From assembly GCA_031411235.1 (NCBI GenBank), contig JANOAR010000185.1:18065-82064 (forward strand): 64,000 nt of DNA, given 5' to 3'. The notes under the pieces are model-generated. The model saw only the letters and a list, made by a program, of their open reading frames with translations. It was not told where the DNA came from and did not search any database. Position numbers and translations under genes: made by a program. The stretch comes from JANOAR01 sp031411235. Lineage in GTDB: Bacteria > Verrucomicrobiota > Verrucomicrobiia > Verrucomicrobiales > Verrucomicrobiaceae. This document shows positions 44,514 to 54,105 of the stretch, piece after piece (the stretch's first letter is position 1; the number at the start of each line of letters is the position of its first letter).

Positions 44514-45272
44514 TTATCCTTCCCAGCTTGTTCCGTCCCAGGCGATTACGCGCTCGATCATCGCAACCGTGTCGCGCGTGAACATGCCAAACAGCGCCGC
44601 GCCCTTATCTGCCGTGGCTTGGCTGGCATCGCCGACGTGACCGGGCTGCGAGCGGTCGGGCATCGTCCAGCCGCGCGAGGCGGGCTCGAAGGGATTGCCG
44701 AAAGGCACGGCTGGCACGTTGCGATGATCCTTGACCAAATGCGGTGCGAGGTGCAGCACCATGCTCGTCTCCCACTCGCAGGCATGGCCCATGACCTGTT
44801 GTTTTATATCGTCTCGCTCACGATGTGGCTGCGTGCCGAAGTTCCAGTACGTGGCGAAGAGCAGCAGCAGATCGCGCCGCTCTCGATGCCGCTGTCGCAC
44901 CTCGAACACAGCCTGCTTGCCTGGCACATCGTTGCCACCGTGACCATTCAGGATGAGCAGGCGCTTGAAGCCGTGACTGATAAAGTTTTCCAGCAAGCCG
45001 CAGAGCAGGTCGAGATACACGCGCGGCTCGGCGGAAAGTGTGCCGGGGAAGTCCATGTGGTGGTGCGAGTTGCCTAGCCATTGCAGCGGGGCAAACAACG
45101 CGTGGTCGCCAAGCTGCTGCTCGGCACGACGGGCGATTTCGCCCATGAGCATGGAGTCGGTGAAGACCGGCATGTGCCGCCCGTGCTGCTCTAACGCGGC
45201 GACGGGGAAGATGATGGGTGTGTCTTTATCCAGAGCGGCGACGTCGGGCCAAGTGAGATCGGTGAGGAGCAT
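44514..45272 (-). CDS. Creatininase-family amidohydrolase
   Basis: A 252-aa protein of usual family length. Signature motifs are LEQHGRHMPVFTDS (Glu and His metal ligands near 28-40), NSHHHMDFPGT, LILNGHGGND and GHACEWETS (Glu ligand). The family uses two metal ions to open cyclic amides; creatininase, formamidases in riboflavin and F420 pathways, and mycofactocin-related peptidases belong to it. It is probably the first gene of an operon with the MFS transporter and, originally, the class V aminotransferase, suggesting uptake and degradation of a nitrogen compound. Confidence 0.87.
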   Translation of the reverse strand: MLLTDLTWPDVAALDKDTPIIFPVAALEQHGRHMPVFTDSMLMGEIARRAEQQLGDHALFAPLQWLGNSHHHMDFPGTLSAEPRVYLDLLCGLLENFISHGFKRLLILNGHGGNDVPGKQAVFEVRQRHRERRDLLLLFATYWNFGTQPHRERDDIKQQVMGHACEWETSMVLHLAPHLVKDHRNVPAVPFGNPFEPASRGWTMPDRSQPGHVGDASQATADKGAALFGMFTRDTVAMIERVIAWDGTSWEG

Positions 45273-45427
45273 GGTGTGGAGGGGCGAGCGTCCACTACGC
45301 GCAGGCGACGGTGGATTTCACAAGGGAATGTTGGTGGTATAAAGTGAGGAAGTATGGGTACTTATTTTTTGAGATTCGCTCTTGGAAGTTGAGCGCGAGA
45401 TGTTCAGAGTTTGGCTTTTCCCGGAGC

Positions 45428-46543
45428 ATGAGCACATCCTTCAAAGCCTTAGCCTTCCACCCATCGCTGCCCGAGGGGCAATCCATGGGGAAGCTCCAGG
45501 TCGATGATCATGGATTCCGCTTTCTCGCCGAGCAGGGTAGGGGAGCGGCGTGGCTACCGTTTGAGGGCTTGGATGCCCATCTCGCTGGGCATAATCGCGA
45601 GCAAATCGAGCTGCGCCATCCCATCGCCGAGGGCTGGGTGATTCATTGTTACGAGCGCGCCATTTTCACCACGGATGGACTGCACACGGTGCCCACTTTG
45701 GCCGCTCTGCTGAAGCAAGGGGGCGCACGCCGACGGGCACTGGGTTGGCCGTTGCGACTCCTCATCGTCCTGCTCGTCGCCGTGCTGGTGAGCATCGTGC
45801 TGCTGTGGATGCAACGCCCCGCAATGGTGCGCAGTGTGGTGAACATGATGCCACTCGCAACGGAGCAGGAATTCGGCAATGCGCTGTGGGAGACGGTGAA
45901 GGCCAAAGAAATCATCATCGACATGGATCCTCGGTATCGACCCCAAGTGGAGGCCGTGACGAAGCGGCTGCTGGCGACGGTGGACAAGGCCAGTGGCCAC
46001 ACTTTTGCCTTTCACATCGCGCAGCAGGACGGCGTGGTGAATGCCTATGCCCTGCCGGGAGGACACATCATTATTTATACAGGGCTGCTCAAAGCGGTGA
46101 AGCGCCCCGAGCAACTCGCTGGGGTGCTGGCTCACGAGATGGCCCATGTGACGGAGCGCCATGCCTTGCAAAATCAGGTCAGCTCGCTCGGGCTGGCGGG
46201 GCTGGTGGTCGCGCTTTTTGGCAGTGTCGAAGGCTTGTCAGAAGTGATCGTGTCAGGCACGCAGCAACTGGCGGAAAAGAGCTTCTCCCGCGAGGCCGAG
46301 AGCGAGGCTGATCTCGTTGCCTGGAAGACGCTGCTGGCCGCAAAGCTAGACCCACGCGGGTTGATCGAGTTCTTTTCCATCCTCGATCATCGCGAGGGCG
46401 ATACCGCCACAATGATGCGGCCCCTGGCCTGGCTGAGCACCCACCCCATGCCCGATGAGCGCATGGAGGCGCTGAGGCAGTTGGAGGCAGTGCTCACAGG
46501 AAAGGAAGCTTTCGAGCCTGTTATCGGCTTGGTGAAACCGTAG
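45428..46543 (+). CDS. Membrane-bound M48-family metalloprotease
   Basis: A 371-aa protein. A cytoplasmic N-terminal region of about 100 residues is followed by a membrane helix (about 106-127, LLIVLLVAVLVSIVLLWM). The M48 domain carries the zinc motif HEMAH (His 236, Glu 237, His 240; context GVLAHEMAHVTERH) and the third ligand in REAESEADLVAW (Glu 293). The N-terminal extension is longer than in HtpX. It is comparable to BepA/Oma1-type envelope quality-control proteases. ATG 45428 is chosen; ATG 45485 with GAGGGG six bases upstream is a serious alternative that starts at MGKLQVDDH. Divergent from the creatininase gene. Confidence 0.85.
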   Translation: MSTSFKALAFHPSLPEGQSMGKLQVDDHGFRFLAEQGRGAAWLPFEGLDAHLAGHNREQIELRHPIAEGWVIHCYERAIFTTDGLHTVPTLAALLKQGGARRRALGWPLRLLIVLLVAVLVSIVLLWMQRPAMVRSVVNMMPLATEQEFGNALWETVKAKEIIIDMDPRYRPQVEAVTKRLLATVDKASGHTFAFHIAQQDGVVNAYALPGGHIIIYTGLLKAVKRPEQLAGVLAHEMAHVTERHALQNQVSSLGLAGLVVALFGSVEGLSEVIVSGTQQLAEKSFSREAESEADLVAWKTLLAAKLDPRGLIEFFSILDHREGDTATMMRPLAWLSTHPMPDERMEALRQLEAVLTGKEAFEPVIGLVKP

Positions 46544-46573
46544 TTTGGCTAAGAAATCGAGATCTTCGCCGTC

Positions 46574-47035
46574 ATGAACCGCATGAAGCTAGTCACCCTC
46601 TTGGCCTTACTTATCCCGCTTGCTGCGCAGGCGGACGTGGTGATTCAGATTGAGCAACTCACGATCACCATGCCGGACGGTTATCGCCACTTCGAGAAGC
46701 GTGGCATTGACTCTGCGGTTGGAGAGATTGTCACTGCGTCCGGCATGAAGATTGGATATGACCTTGGGCATTTTGGAGGCAGTTCACAACGTCTTCAGGA
46801 GATGTCAAAGAATGAACTTGCTAATGTCCTCTACTTTGAAGACAACCCCTCGAATGCACCGACAGGATTCATCCTTGTCTCGCGCCTTCCGGGTGATCCA
46901 CTCAGACCTCCCGTGTATGCGGTGGTAATCTCACTAGGCAAGGGGGTTGGCAGCTTTGGACTTCTTGTGACAGACGCCGCAAAGCTGGTTGAGGCACGCA
47001 AGGCACTTGAAGCCCTCAGGATCACGAAGAAGTAG
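46574..47035 (+). CDS. Small secreted hypothetical protein
   Basis: A 153-aa protein with a signal peptide (LVTLLALLIPLAAQAD). The mature part is a small alpha/beta domain (IQIEQLTITMPDGYRHFE, VYAVVISLGKGVGSFGLL). No family is recognised. It lies 30 bp downstream of the M48 gene on the same strand, so it may belong to the same transcript. Convergent with the Amt gene. Confidence 0.7.
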   Translation: MNRMKLVTLLALLIPLAAQADVVIQIEQLTITMPDGYRHFEKRGIDSAVGEIVTASGMKIGYDLGHFGGSSQRLQEMSKNELANVLYFEDNPSNAPTGFILVSRLPGDPLRPPVYAVVISLGKGVGSFGLLVTDAAKLVEARKALEALRITKK

Positions 47036-47164
47036 CACCTGGAGGGCTCCATGGGCGTATCAACGCTCATCTTGACTTCAACCTCACTCGTTTCGTTTAT
47101 GTTCTTCGCTGTCGCCAGAGCATGAGTCGTTATACTGCCGTTATCGCCCTTCCAAGATAGCCGC

Positions 47165-48676
47165 CTATATCTGCTCGCTCGTCTGGAAGTCTGGGTAGGC
47201 ATTGGCCGAGTGCTCGGCGAAGTCGAGGCCGTCGGTTTGCTCGTCGTCAGTGGCACGCAGAGGGACGACGAGATTGATGGCTTTGAACAAGCCAAAGCAG
47301 AGAATAAATGAGGTGCCGCTGATGCAAACCGTGCCGAGGGCCTGCACGCCGAGTCTTCCGATGTCGAAGCCTTTTTCATCAAACAAGGCGACGCAGAGTG
47401 TGCCCCACCAGCCGTTGATGAGATGCACGGGCACGGCACCCACGGCATCGTCGAGCTTCATGCGCTCCAGGCTGATGGTGGCGAAGGTGGTGAACAAGCC
47501 TGCGAAGATACCGACCACGAAGCCCGCTGCGGGCGAGATGTTTCCACAACAGGCGGTGATGGCCACAGCACCGCCGAGGCCGCCATTCATCGCGATGCCG
47601 ATGTCGGGCCGCCCCTGCACGAACCATAACGAAAGCATGGCGGCGATGGCTCCCGAAGACGGCGCGATCATGGTGTTCACCGCGAGACGACCGATGGTGC
47701 CGTCACCGACGAGTGATGAGCCCGCGTTGAAGCCGAACCAGCCAAACCACAGCAGGAAGGTGCCGAGTGCCGCGAGTGGCATGTTGTGACCCGCGATGAG
47801 TCGCGGCTCGCCATTTTTATCAAAACGACCGATGCGTTGGCCGATGACGATGATGCCAGCCAGGGCGCAGGCACCGCCCACGGTATGGACGACGCTAGAG
47901 CCAGCGTAGTCGATGAAGCCCATCGCTTGCAGCCAGCCCTGCGAGCTGCCTGAGCCCCACAAGGTACCCGAGCCACCCCAGGCCCAGTGGCCCGTGAGCG
48001 GATAGATGAAGGCGGAGAAAATGAAGCAGTAAATGAGGTAGCCGAGGAACTTGGTGCGCTCGGCGATGGCTCCCGAAACGATGGTGCAGGCCACGCCCGC
48101 GAAGCCCACTTGGAAGAACCAAAAAATCCAGATGGGATGGTCGCCGCCAAAGCTGGAAAGCCAGAACGTATCGGTACCAAAGATGCCATTCCAACTCGTG
48201 CCGAACTGAATCGCGAAGCCAATGAAGAGGTAAGCCACCGCGCAGACGCAGATGTCGAGGAAGCTTTTCATGATGATGTTGATGGTGTTCTTGGCCCGCG
48301 AGAAGCCGATCTCCAGCATACAAAATCCGGCCTGCATGTTGAACACGAGCACAGCGGAGATGATGACCCAGAGGTAGTTGATGTTCTTCTGCAACACGCT
48401 CAGCAGTTCGTGGTCTGCGGGGCTCAAGGGCGTGGCCGTTGCGGTCGCAACGGCGGCTGGTGGCGCGGCTTTACTCGCGACTTGATCGAGCTTGGTGAGG
48501 ATGGCTTCGAGCTTGGCATCGGCTGCAGAGGCCTCTTCGACATTGGAAATTTCGATGCGAGTGACAGTGCCGCGTTTGGCCTCGACCTGCGTCGATGCAG
48601 GCGCGTCTGCTGCCCATGAGGCAAGAGGCTGAAGGGCGGCGAGGGTGAGAAAAAGGAGGTGTCGGAGAGAGATCAT
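47165..48676 (-). CDS. amt: Ammonium transporter, Amt family
   Basis: A 503-aa protein with a signal peptide (LLFLTLAALQPLASWA) and a soluble coiled-coil-like region (about 20-95) before 11 membrane helices, longer than typical E. coli AmtB at its N-terminus. Core Amt signatures are NMQAGFCMLEIGFSRAKNT, GSSVVHTVGGACALAG (pore His), GTFLLWFGWFGFNAGSS and VHLINGWWGTLCVALF. Trimeric Amt proteins conduct ammonia/ammonium. A P-II gene is not adjacent. The roadblock-like gene ends 12 bp upstream of its start, probably one transcript with it. Confidence 0.92.
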   Translation of the reverse strand: MISLRHLLFLTLAALQPLASWAADAPASTQVEAKRGTVTRIEISNVEEASAADAKLEAILTKLDQVASKAAPPAAVATATATPLSPADHELLSVLQKNINYLWVIISAVLVFNMQAGFCMLEIGFSRAKNTINIIMKSFLDICVCAVAYLFIGFAIQFGTSWNGIFGTDTFWLSSFGGDHPIWIFWFFQVGFAGVACTIVSGAIAERTKFLGYLIYCFIFSAFIYPLTGHWAWGGSGTLWGSGSSQGWLQAMGFIDYAGSSVVHTVGGACALAGIIVIGQRIGRFDKNGEPRLIAGHNMPLAALGTFLLWFGWFGFNAGSSLVGDGTIGRLAVNTMIAPSSGAIAAMLSLWFVQGRPDIGIAMNGGLGGAVAITACCGNISPAAGFVVGIFAGLFTTFATISLERMKLDDAVGAVPVHLINGWWGTLCVALFDEKGFDIGRLGVQALGTVCISGTSFILCFGLFKAINLVVPLRATDDEQTDGLDFAEHSANAYPDFQTSEQI

Positions 48677-48687
48677 CGGGTGGGTGG

Positions 48688-49389
48688 CTAGAGGGAGAGT
48701 TCCTGCAATTGGGGTTCGAGTTCGGCGGCGAGAGCCCGGCGTTTGCCCGTGTTGGGCACTTGGTCGAGGATGTTGGTGGCCAGCTTGCGCAGGTCTTCTT
48801 TGGTCATGCGATAAGGGTCGAGGCCCACGGAGTTGCGGATGCAACGATCCACGAGATTCACTGCCTGGGCGCGGCCCATGACCTTGCTCAGCAGCCGCTC
48901 AATGGCTTTGCGGGCCTCGGGCCAGACGGAGATGGTGGCTTCGGCTTTGGCCCGCAGCGCCTCACCGACGCGCGGGCCAGTGACGATCAATTCGTCAATG
49001 CTGGATGAAGTTGCTGCCGCGAAATCAAGCCTTTCGGATGGCAGCATGGCGAGATGGGTCGCGTGCTCAGAGAGAAAAACGGAAGCGGCACCCGCGATGA
49101 TGTCGAGTTCGGCCTTGGAGGATAGCAGCAGCATGAGCAGCGTGCCCTGTTGCTGGACGATGAGCAGACGGCCACCATCGAACTCCATCCACACCTGGCG
49201 TACATCGCGTTTTACTTCGCGATAACCTTCTGCCATGAGGCGCAAGGCGGAGGAAAGAGCGTCCACTTTGGTTTCAGAAAAGGGCAGGTGACTGGCAATG
49301 CGGTTGCGACCTTTTTGCAGCAATAGCCCGCCCACACCGCTCATTCGCTCCAGGGCCATGACAGCGACAATTACTTCCGTGGAATTCAT
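48688..49389 (-). CDS. Roadblock/LC7-like protein with helical C-terminal domain
   Basis: A 233-aa protein. Residues 1-115 show the roadblock pattern (ALERMSGVGGLLLQKGRNR, helix VDALSSALRLMAEGY, strands VWMEFDGGRLLIVQQ and LLMLLLSSKAELDIIAG). The C-terminal part (about 150-230) is helical with KAIERLLSKVMGRAQAVNLVD-type helices ending near TKEDLRKLATNILDQV. Such two-domain roadblock proteins are thought to regulate MglA-like GTPases. GGAAGA lies 9 bp upstream of ATG 49389, a possible ribosome binding site. The next upstream gene lies 5 bp away, so they form a pair. The assignment is by pattern only. Confidence 0.6.
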   Translation of the reverse strand: MNSTEVIVAVMALERMSGVGGLLLQKGRNRIASHLPFSETKVDALSSALRLMAEGYREVKRDVRQVWMEFDGGRLLIVQQQGTLLMLLLSSKAELDIIAGAASVFLSEHATHLAMLPSERLDFAAATSSSIDELIVTGPRVGEALRAKAEATISVWPEARKAIERLLSKVMGRAQAVNLVDRCIRNSVGLDPYRMTKEDLRKLATNILDQVPNTGKRRALAAELEPQLQELSL

Positions 49390-49394
49390 GGGTG

Positions 49395-49763
49395 CTAGTC
49401 TTCCTTGCCTAATTCCTTGCGGACTTGGTTGAGTCGCTTGCGGCCTTTCCGAGCGAGCCCGTAGTAGATGGACTCCGCGCCAGAGCCCGCCACACGGCGG
49501 AAACCGGATTGCGCATCGGCATCCTCGAGGACGCTGAGTTCCAGCACGGCATAGCCCACCGCATCGCCGATCTGCTTGGCATAGAATTCCAAGTAACGAA
49601 GCTCGCCCAACATGCGCTGGGACTCGCCTGCACTGTTCATCCCGCGAACAACATCGCCCGGTAATATTTGAAAAACATCGGCATCTGGAGCAGCAAGCGG
49701 TCCTGAAGATGAGCGCGGGCGGGCCGTGGGCGTATCGGTCTGCATGGTGATCATTCGAGTCAT
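49395..49763 (-). CDS. Hypothetical cytoplasmic protein paired with roadblock gene
   Basis: A 122-aa protein without signal peptide. The N-terminus is polar (TPTARPRSSSGP). The body has FQILPGDVVRGMNSAGE, helix MLGELRYLEFYAKQIGDAV and strands YAVLELSVLEDADAQ. The C-terminus is basic (LARKGRKRLNQVRKEL). No family is recognised. Three nearby in-frame ATGs (49763, 49754, 49745) leave the exact start open. It is probably co-transcribed with the roadblock-like gene 5 bp downstream and may be its partner. Confidence 0.5.
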   Translation of the reverse strand: MTRMITMQTDTPTARPRSSSGPLAAPDADVFQILPGDVVRGMNSAGESQRMLGELRYLEFYAKQIGDAVGYAVLELSVLEDADAQSGFRRVAGSGAESIYYGLARKGRKRLNQVRKELGKED

Positions 49764-49892
49764 CAGAATTGGTTCAGTCACCCGATGAATGGTAGCGGAT
49801 GCCGTGCCAAGTGAGTGTGGTCGAGAGCGAAAAACTAAAAGCATTCACAACAACTACTGACAGCCGCGCATGGCGTGCTTAGCTTATCCACC

Positions 49893-52103
49893 ATGTCATC
49901 CTCTAGCGGCATAGTTTTTGTCTCCACTCCAGCCACACTCGCCCTCGGTGCGGGCATCGTGCTGCTCACGGCTGCGCTCGCCTACCTCGCCTGGCAGCGC
50001 ACGGTGACGAAAAAGCACTCCATCGGCTGGCTGGAGTGCCTGCGCGTGCTCATCGCACTGTGCATCGCCATCACGCTGAATCAGCCCGAGTGGCGCGAGA
50101 CTTATAAGCCCGACCAACGGCCCGCGATGGCTGTGCTCTATGATGTCTCGAAGAGCATGGACACGCGCGATGTGCTCGATGCTACGACGCCCAGCGCACC
50201 GCCAGCCTCGCGTGCCGAGAGCATCGCCGCGCTCACCGATAAAGCCCTCTGGCAACCGCTTGCGCCGCGCATGGACATCGTGGTGGAGCCCTTCAGCAGC
50301 ACGCTCGATCCGGCCAATGAAGCCACCGACATCAATGCCGCGCTTGCCAAGGTGCTGGATCAAAATCCACGGCTGCGCAGCGTGGTGCTGGCGACGGATG
50401 GCGATTGGAACGCAGGCTCGGCACCCACGCAGGCCGCGACGCAACTGCGGATGCGCGGTGCGCCCGTTTTTGCCGTGCCCGCCGGGGCCGAGACAAGGCT
50501 GCCCGACGTGTGGATCGTCAGCTTCGACGCCCCGACCTACGGCGTGGAGGGCAAGCCGCTGCGCATCCCGTTTGCCATCGAGAGTAGCCTGCCACGCGAG
50601 CAACTCGTGACGGTGGAGATGACCACCAGCGCTGGCGAAGTGGTGACCAAAGACGTGACCTTACCCGCCATGGGCCGCGCCCAGGACAGCATCGTCTGGA
50701 AGCCCGCGAAGACTGGCGATGTAAAACTCACTCTGAAAGTCCCTGCGGTGAATGGTGAACGCTACGCCGATAACAACACTGCCGAAGCTCCCATCGCCGT
50801 GCGCAAAGAAGAGCTGCGCGTGCTCATCATCGAGAGCACACCGCGCTGGGAATACCGCTACATGCGCAACGCGATGGAGCGCGATCCTGGTGTGGAAGTG
50901 AACACGCTCGTCTATCACCCAGGGCTCGATAAACTGGGCGCGGGGCATGGCTATCTGAGTGCCTTCCCAAAGACTGAAGACCTCTCGAAATACGATGTCA
51001 TCTTCCTCGGCGATGTCGGCATTCAGAGTGGTCAGCTCACCCGCGATCAAGCCGAGGAACTGCGCAAACTGGTGCGCGATCAGGCCAGTGGCCTGGTCTT
51101 TTTACCTGGCTTCCAAGGCAACCAAGCCACCCTCGCTGCCAGTGATTCACCTCTCGCCGAGCTTTACCCCGTAGCGCTCGATCCCTCGCAGCCAAAGGGC
51201 TGGGGCAGCGCCGCGCCAGGGCGCTTCGCGCTTACTGATGCAGGCCAGCGCAGCCTTCTGACCAAGCTCGAAGACACCGATGAAGCCAGCGCACGAGTGT
51301 GGTCCACGCTGCCCGGTTTCCAATGGTATGCGCCCGCACTGCGCAGCAAGGCCGGGGCCGAGGTGCTCGCCACGCACAGCAGCGAGAGCAGCCGTTATGG
51401 CCGTGTGCCACTCATCGTGGCGAAAACCTTTGGCGCGGGCAAAATTCTCTTCATGGGCACCGACGGCGCGTGGCGCTGGCGGCGCGGTGTGGAGGACAAA
51501 TACCACTATCGCTTCTGGGGCCAGGTGGTGCGCTGGATGGCCTACCAGCGCAACATGGCCGCAGGCGGCAACTTGCGTTTGTTTTACAGTCCCGATCGTC
51601 CCCGCACGGGCGATACATTAACCCTGAACGCCAACGCGCTGAGCACCAGCGGCGAACCGCTGCGCGAAGCCAACGTGATCGCACAAATCGCTGCGCCCAG
51701 TGGCAAGACGCATAGCGTGCGCCTACTGCCCGCTGGCGAGGAAGCCTGGGGCTTGTTCAACGGCACCTTCACGCCAACCGAGCCCGGCGAACACAAAGTG
51801 CGCCTCACCTGCGCTGAAAGTGGCAACCCGTTGGACAGCAGCATCAACATCCAAGGCAGCACCCGCGAGAAGCTCGGCCAGCCCGCTCGCTACGATGTGC
51901 TGCGCGAGATCGCCATGCTCACACGCGGTGAAGTATTAACCAGTATCAAGCCCGCCGACCTCGTGAAGAAGATCGCCGCCCTGCCCGAGCCCAATGACGA
52001 AGAACGCCGCGTGCTGCTGTGGTCGCACCCCGCCTGGGCAAGTTTTGTGCTGCTAGCGATGGTGACGTTCTGGGTGGGGCGGAAGCTGGTGGGAGCTTTC
52101 TAA
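49893..52103 (+). CDS. Large VWA/GATase-like membrane protein (BatA-like)
   Basis: A 736-aa protein with two membrane helices at the N-terminus (LALGAGIVLLTAALAYLAWQ and LRVLIALCIAITLN) and one at the C-terminus (FVLLAMVTFWVGRKLVG). Between them are a VWA domain with degenerate MIDAS (YDVSKSMDTRD, ATDGDW), a beta-sandwich region, and a GATase1-like domain (LRVLIIESTPRWEYRYMRN, YDVIFLGDVGIQ, GLVFLPGFQGN). Proteins of this layout occur widely in PVC bacteria; their role is unknown but resembles BatA/BatD-type surface systems. ATG 49893 is chosen over an upstream TTG at 49875. Divergent from the roadblock pair. Confidence 0.82.
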   Translation: MSSSSGIVFVSTPATLALGAGIVLLTAALAYLAWQRTVTKKHSIGWLECLRVLIALCIAITLNQPEWRETYKPDQRPAMAVLYDVSKSMDTRDVLDATTPSAPPASRAESIAALTDKALWQPLAPRMDIVVEPFSSTLDPANEATDINAALAKVLDQNPRLRSVVLATDGDWNAGSAPTQAATQLRMRGAPVFAVPAGAETRLPDVWIVSFDAPTYGVEGKPLRIPFAIESSLPREQLVTVEMTTSAGEVVTKDVTLPAMGRAQDSIVWKPAKTGDVKLTLKVPAVNGERYADNNTAEAPIAVRKEELRVLIIESTPRWEYRYMRNAMERDPGVEVNTLVYHPGLDKLGAGHGYLSAFPKTEDLSKYDVIFLGDVGIQSGQLTRDQAEELRKLVRDQASGLVFLPGFQGNQATLAASDSPLAELYPVALDPSQPKGWGSAAPGRFALTDAGQRSLLTKLEDTDEASARVWSTLPGFQWYAPALRSKAGAEVLATHSSESSRYGRVPLIVAKTFGAGKILFMGTDGAWRWRRGVEDKYHYRFWGQVVRWMAYQRNMAAGGNLRLFYSPDRPRTGDTLTLNANALSTSGEPLREANVIAQIAAPSGKTHSVRLLPAGEEAWGLFNGTFTPTEPGEHKVRLTCAESGNPLDSSINIQGSTREKLGQPARYDVLREIAMLTRGEVLTSIKPADLVKKIAALPEPNDEERRVLLWSHPAWASFVLLAMVTFWVGRKLVGAF

Positions 52104-52215
52104 TTTCCCTCGTGATCACCACATCAAAGCCCTCTTCGCTGCGGAACGAGCATTGATTTTCATAAACAGTGAGGACGCACGGTATAACACCGTCCTACCC
52201 TGCTCACGCAGAAAG

Positions 52216-53805
52216 CTACGACGGCGGCACGTCGGAGAGCAGCACGTCGGGGTTCTTTTTGTCAAAGTAATCCAGCGACCACGCATCGCCGCAGAGCAGC
52301 ACCCAGCGGTTGTCGGCATCGAGCGCGGTGGTCATGCCGCTGCCGAGCACAAGGCCATCGGGCATGGTCATTTCGGCGGGGGCGGTGATCCAACGAACGA
52401 TGCTCCAGGGGGAGGTTTCGAGTCGGCTCTCGGCGTTGTATTCGGACTCCAGCCGGTATTGCACGACTTCAAACTGCAACGGTCCCACGGCCCCTAACAG
52501 CGGAATGCGCGAGCCACTCTGTGGCATGGTGAACTGTTGCACCACGCCCTCGCTGAGGAGCTGCTCCAGGCCAGAGCGAAAGCTCTTATACTTTGCCGTG
52601 CTGGGGTTGTGCAGGAAGCAGAAAACCTCGGGCGCGAACCTGGGGATTTCGTCAAACTTCAGCGTCGCATCGTGGCTCAGTGTGTCGCCGATGCGGAAGT
52701 CGTAGTTGCCCACGATGCCCACCACATCGCCTGCAAAGGCTTCGTTCACCGTCTCGCGATCTTGGGCGAAAAGCTTCTGCGAATTGCCCAGGCGCATCAT
52801 CTTGCCACTGCGTGTGTTGATCGCCTGCATGTCGCGCTCGAAACGCCCGCTGACGATGCGCACGTAGCTCATGCGGTCGCGATGGCGAGGATCCATGTTG
52901 GCTTGGATTTTGAACACGAAGCCACTAAAATTCGGATCACTGGGCAACACCTCGCGGCCTGCGGCCATGCGTGGCTTGGGCGGTGGCGCGAGCGCGAGGA
53001 AGCCATCGAGCAAGAGTTGCACGCCGAAGTTGTTGCTCGCACTACCAAAAAACACCGGCGTCTGCTCGCCGCGTGCCACGGCCTCGCGGCTGAATTCATG
53101 CCCCGCGCCATCGAGCATTTCTAGCTCCATCACCGCTTGGTCGAGCGCCTCGCTGACGGTGTGTTTCTTCACGAACTCATCCTGCAACGAGCCCACCTTC
53201 TCCGGCGCGCGAAAGGCTCCATGCACGGTGCGCTCGAAGAGATGCACATCCTTTGCTTGGCGATCATAGACGCCGCGAAATTGCTGCCCCAGACCGAGCG
53301 GCCAGTTCATCGCACAGGCTCCGATGCCGAGCACAGTCTCCAGCTCATCGAGCAACTCTAGCGGCTCGCGTGCCGGGCGATCCAGCTTGTTCATGAAGGT
53401 GAAGATGGGCACGCCACGACGCCGACAGACTTCAAACAATTTGCGCGTCTGCGACTCGATGCCCTTGCCTGCATCGATGACCATGATGGCGGCATCCACG
53501 GCGGTGAGCACGCGATAGGTGTCTTCCGAGAAGTCTTTGTGCCCCGGTGTATCGAGCAGGTTCACCACCGCGCCTTTGTATTCAAATTGCAGCACCGTGG
53601 AGCTGACCGAGATGCCACGCTGCTTCTCCAGTTCCATCCAGTCGGAGGTGGTCGCCCGCTGATTTTTGCGCGCCGTCACCGAGCCCGCGAGGGCCACCGC
53701 GCCGCCGTAGAGCAGCAGCTTCTCCGTGAGCGTGGTCTTGCCCGCATCGGGATGGGAGATGATGGCAAAGGTGCGGCGGCGGGAGATTTCTTCGGTTTGG
53801 GTCAT
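52216..53805 (-). CDS. prfC: Peptide chain release factor 3
   Basis: A 529-aa protein of the standard RF3 length. GTPase motifs are SHPDAGKTTLTEK (P-loop), RGISVSS, DTPGHKDFSEDT (G3) and NKLDRPAREP (G4), followed by the beta-barrel and RF3-specific C-terminal domains (AVGPLQFEVVQYRLE). RF3 recycles RF1/RF2 from the ribosome after termination. Convergent with the large VWA gene; 300 bp of AT-rich DNA separate its start from the next locus. Confidence 0.95.
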   Translation of the reverse strand: MTQTEEISRRRTFAIISHPDAGKTTLTEKLLLYGGAVALAGSVTARKNQRATTSDWMELEKQRGISVSSTVLQFEYKGAVVNLLDTPGHKDFSEDTYRVLTAVDAAIMVIDAGKGIESQTRKLFEVCRRRGVPIFTFMNKLDRPAREPLELLDELETVLGIGACAMNWPLGLGQQFRGVYDRQAKDVHLFERTVHGAFRAPEKVGSLQDEFVKKHTVSEALDQAVMELEMLDGAGHEFSREAVARGEQTPVFFGSASNNFGVQLLLDGFLALAPPPKPRMAAGREVLPSDPNFSGFVFKIQANMDPRHRDRMSYVRIVSGRFERDMQAINTRSGKMMRLGNSQKLFAQDRETVNEAFAGDVVGIVGNYDFRIGDTLSHDATLKFDEIPRFAPEVFCFLHNPSTAKYKSFRSGLEQLLSEGVVQQFTMPQSGSRIPLLGAVGPLQFEVVQYRLESEYNAESRLETSPWSIVRWITAPAEMTMPDGLVLGSGMTTALDADNRWVLLCGDAWSLDYFDKKNPDVLLSDVPPS

Positions 53806-54105
53806 GACAATGCGACGGGGGTAAAAACGGGGCGTGGCTGATGGATGCGAGCGCTTAGCGTTTCAAGCACGAGTCGCTGGGGATTATCAGCCAGTCGTAA
53901 TGGCATGAAAACGGCATGGTAGCAAAAAACCGTGAGGAGGCTCGTGGCCTGTGGGTTTCAGCAAGGCAAATTTGTTGTTGCCTTTATTTGCTCTGATTAT
54001 TACGATCTATTGATATTTTCGGATGTTTCTAATTGCAATAACTACCATAATTCATAAGTTATCGAATTCCCTTTGAATTTTTAGCACCTCCAACTCCTTC
54101 TGCTC
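53806..54105. other. AT-rich intergenic region, divergent promoter area
   Basis: These 300 bp separate the start of prfC (minus) from the start of the roadblock-rich gene (plus). A small stem (aaggcaa at 53963-53969 with ttgcctt at 53978-53984) and clearly AT-rich DNA at 53970-54080 are visible. It probably holds promoters for both directions, but I cannot name a convincing -35/-10 pair. Confidence 0.4.
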
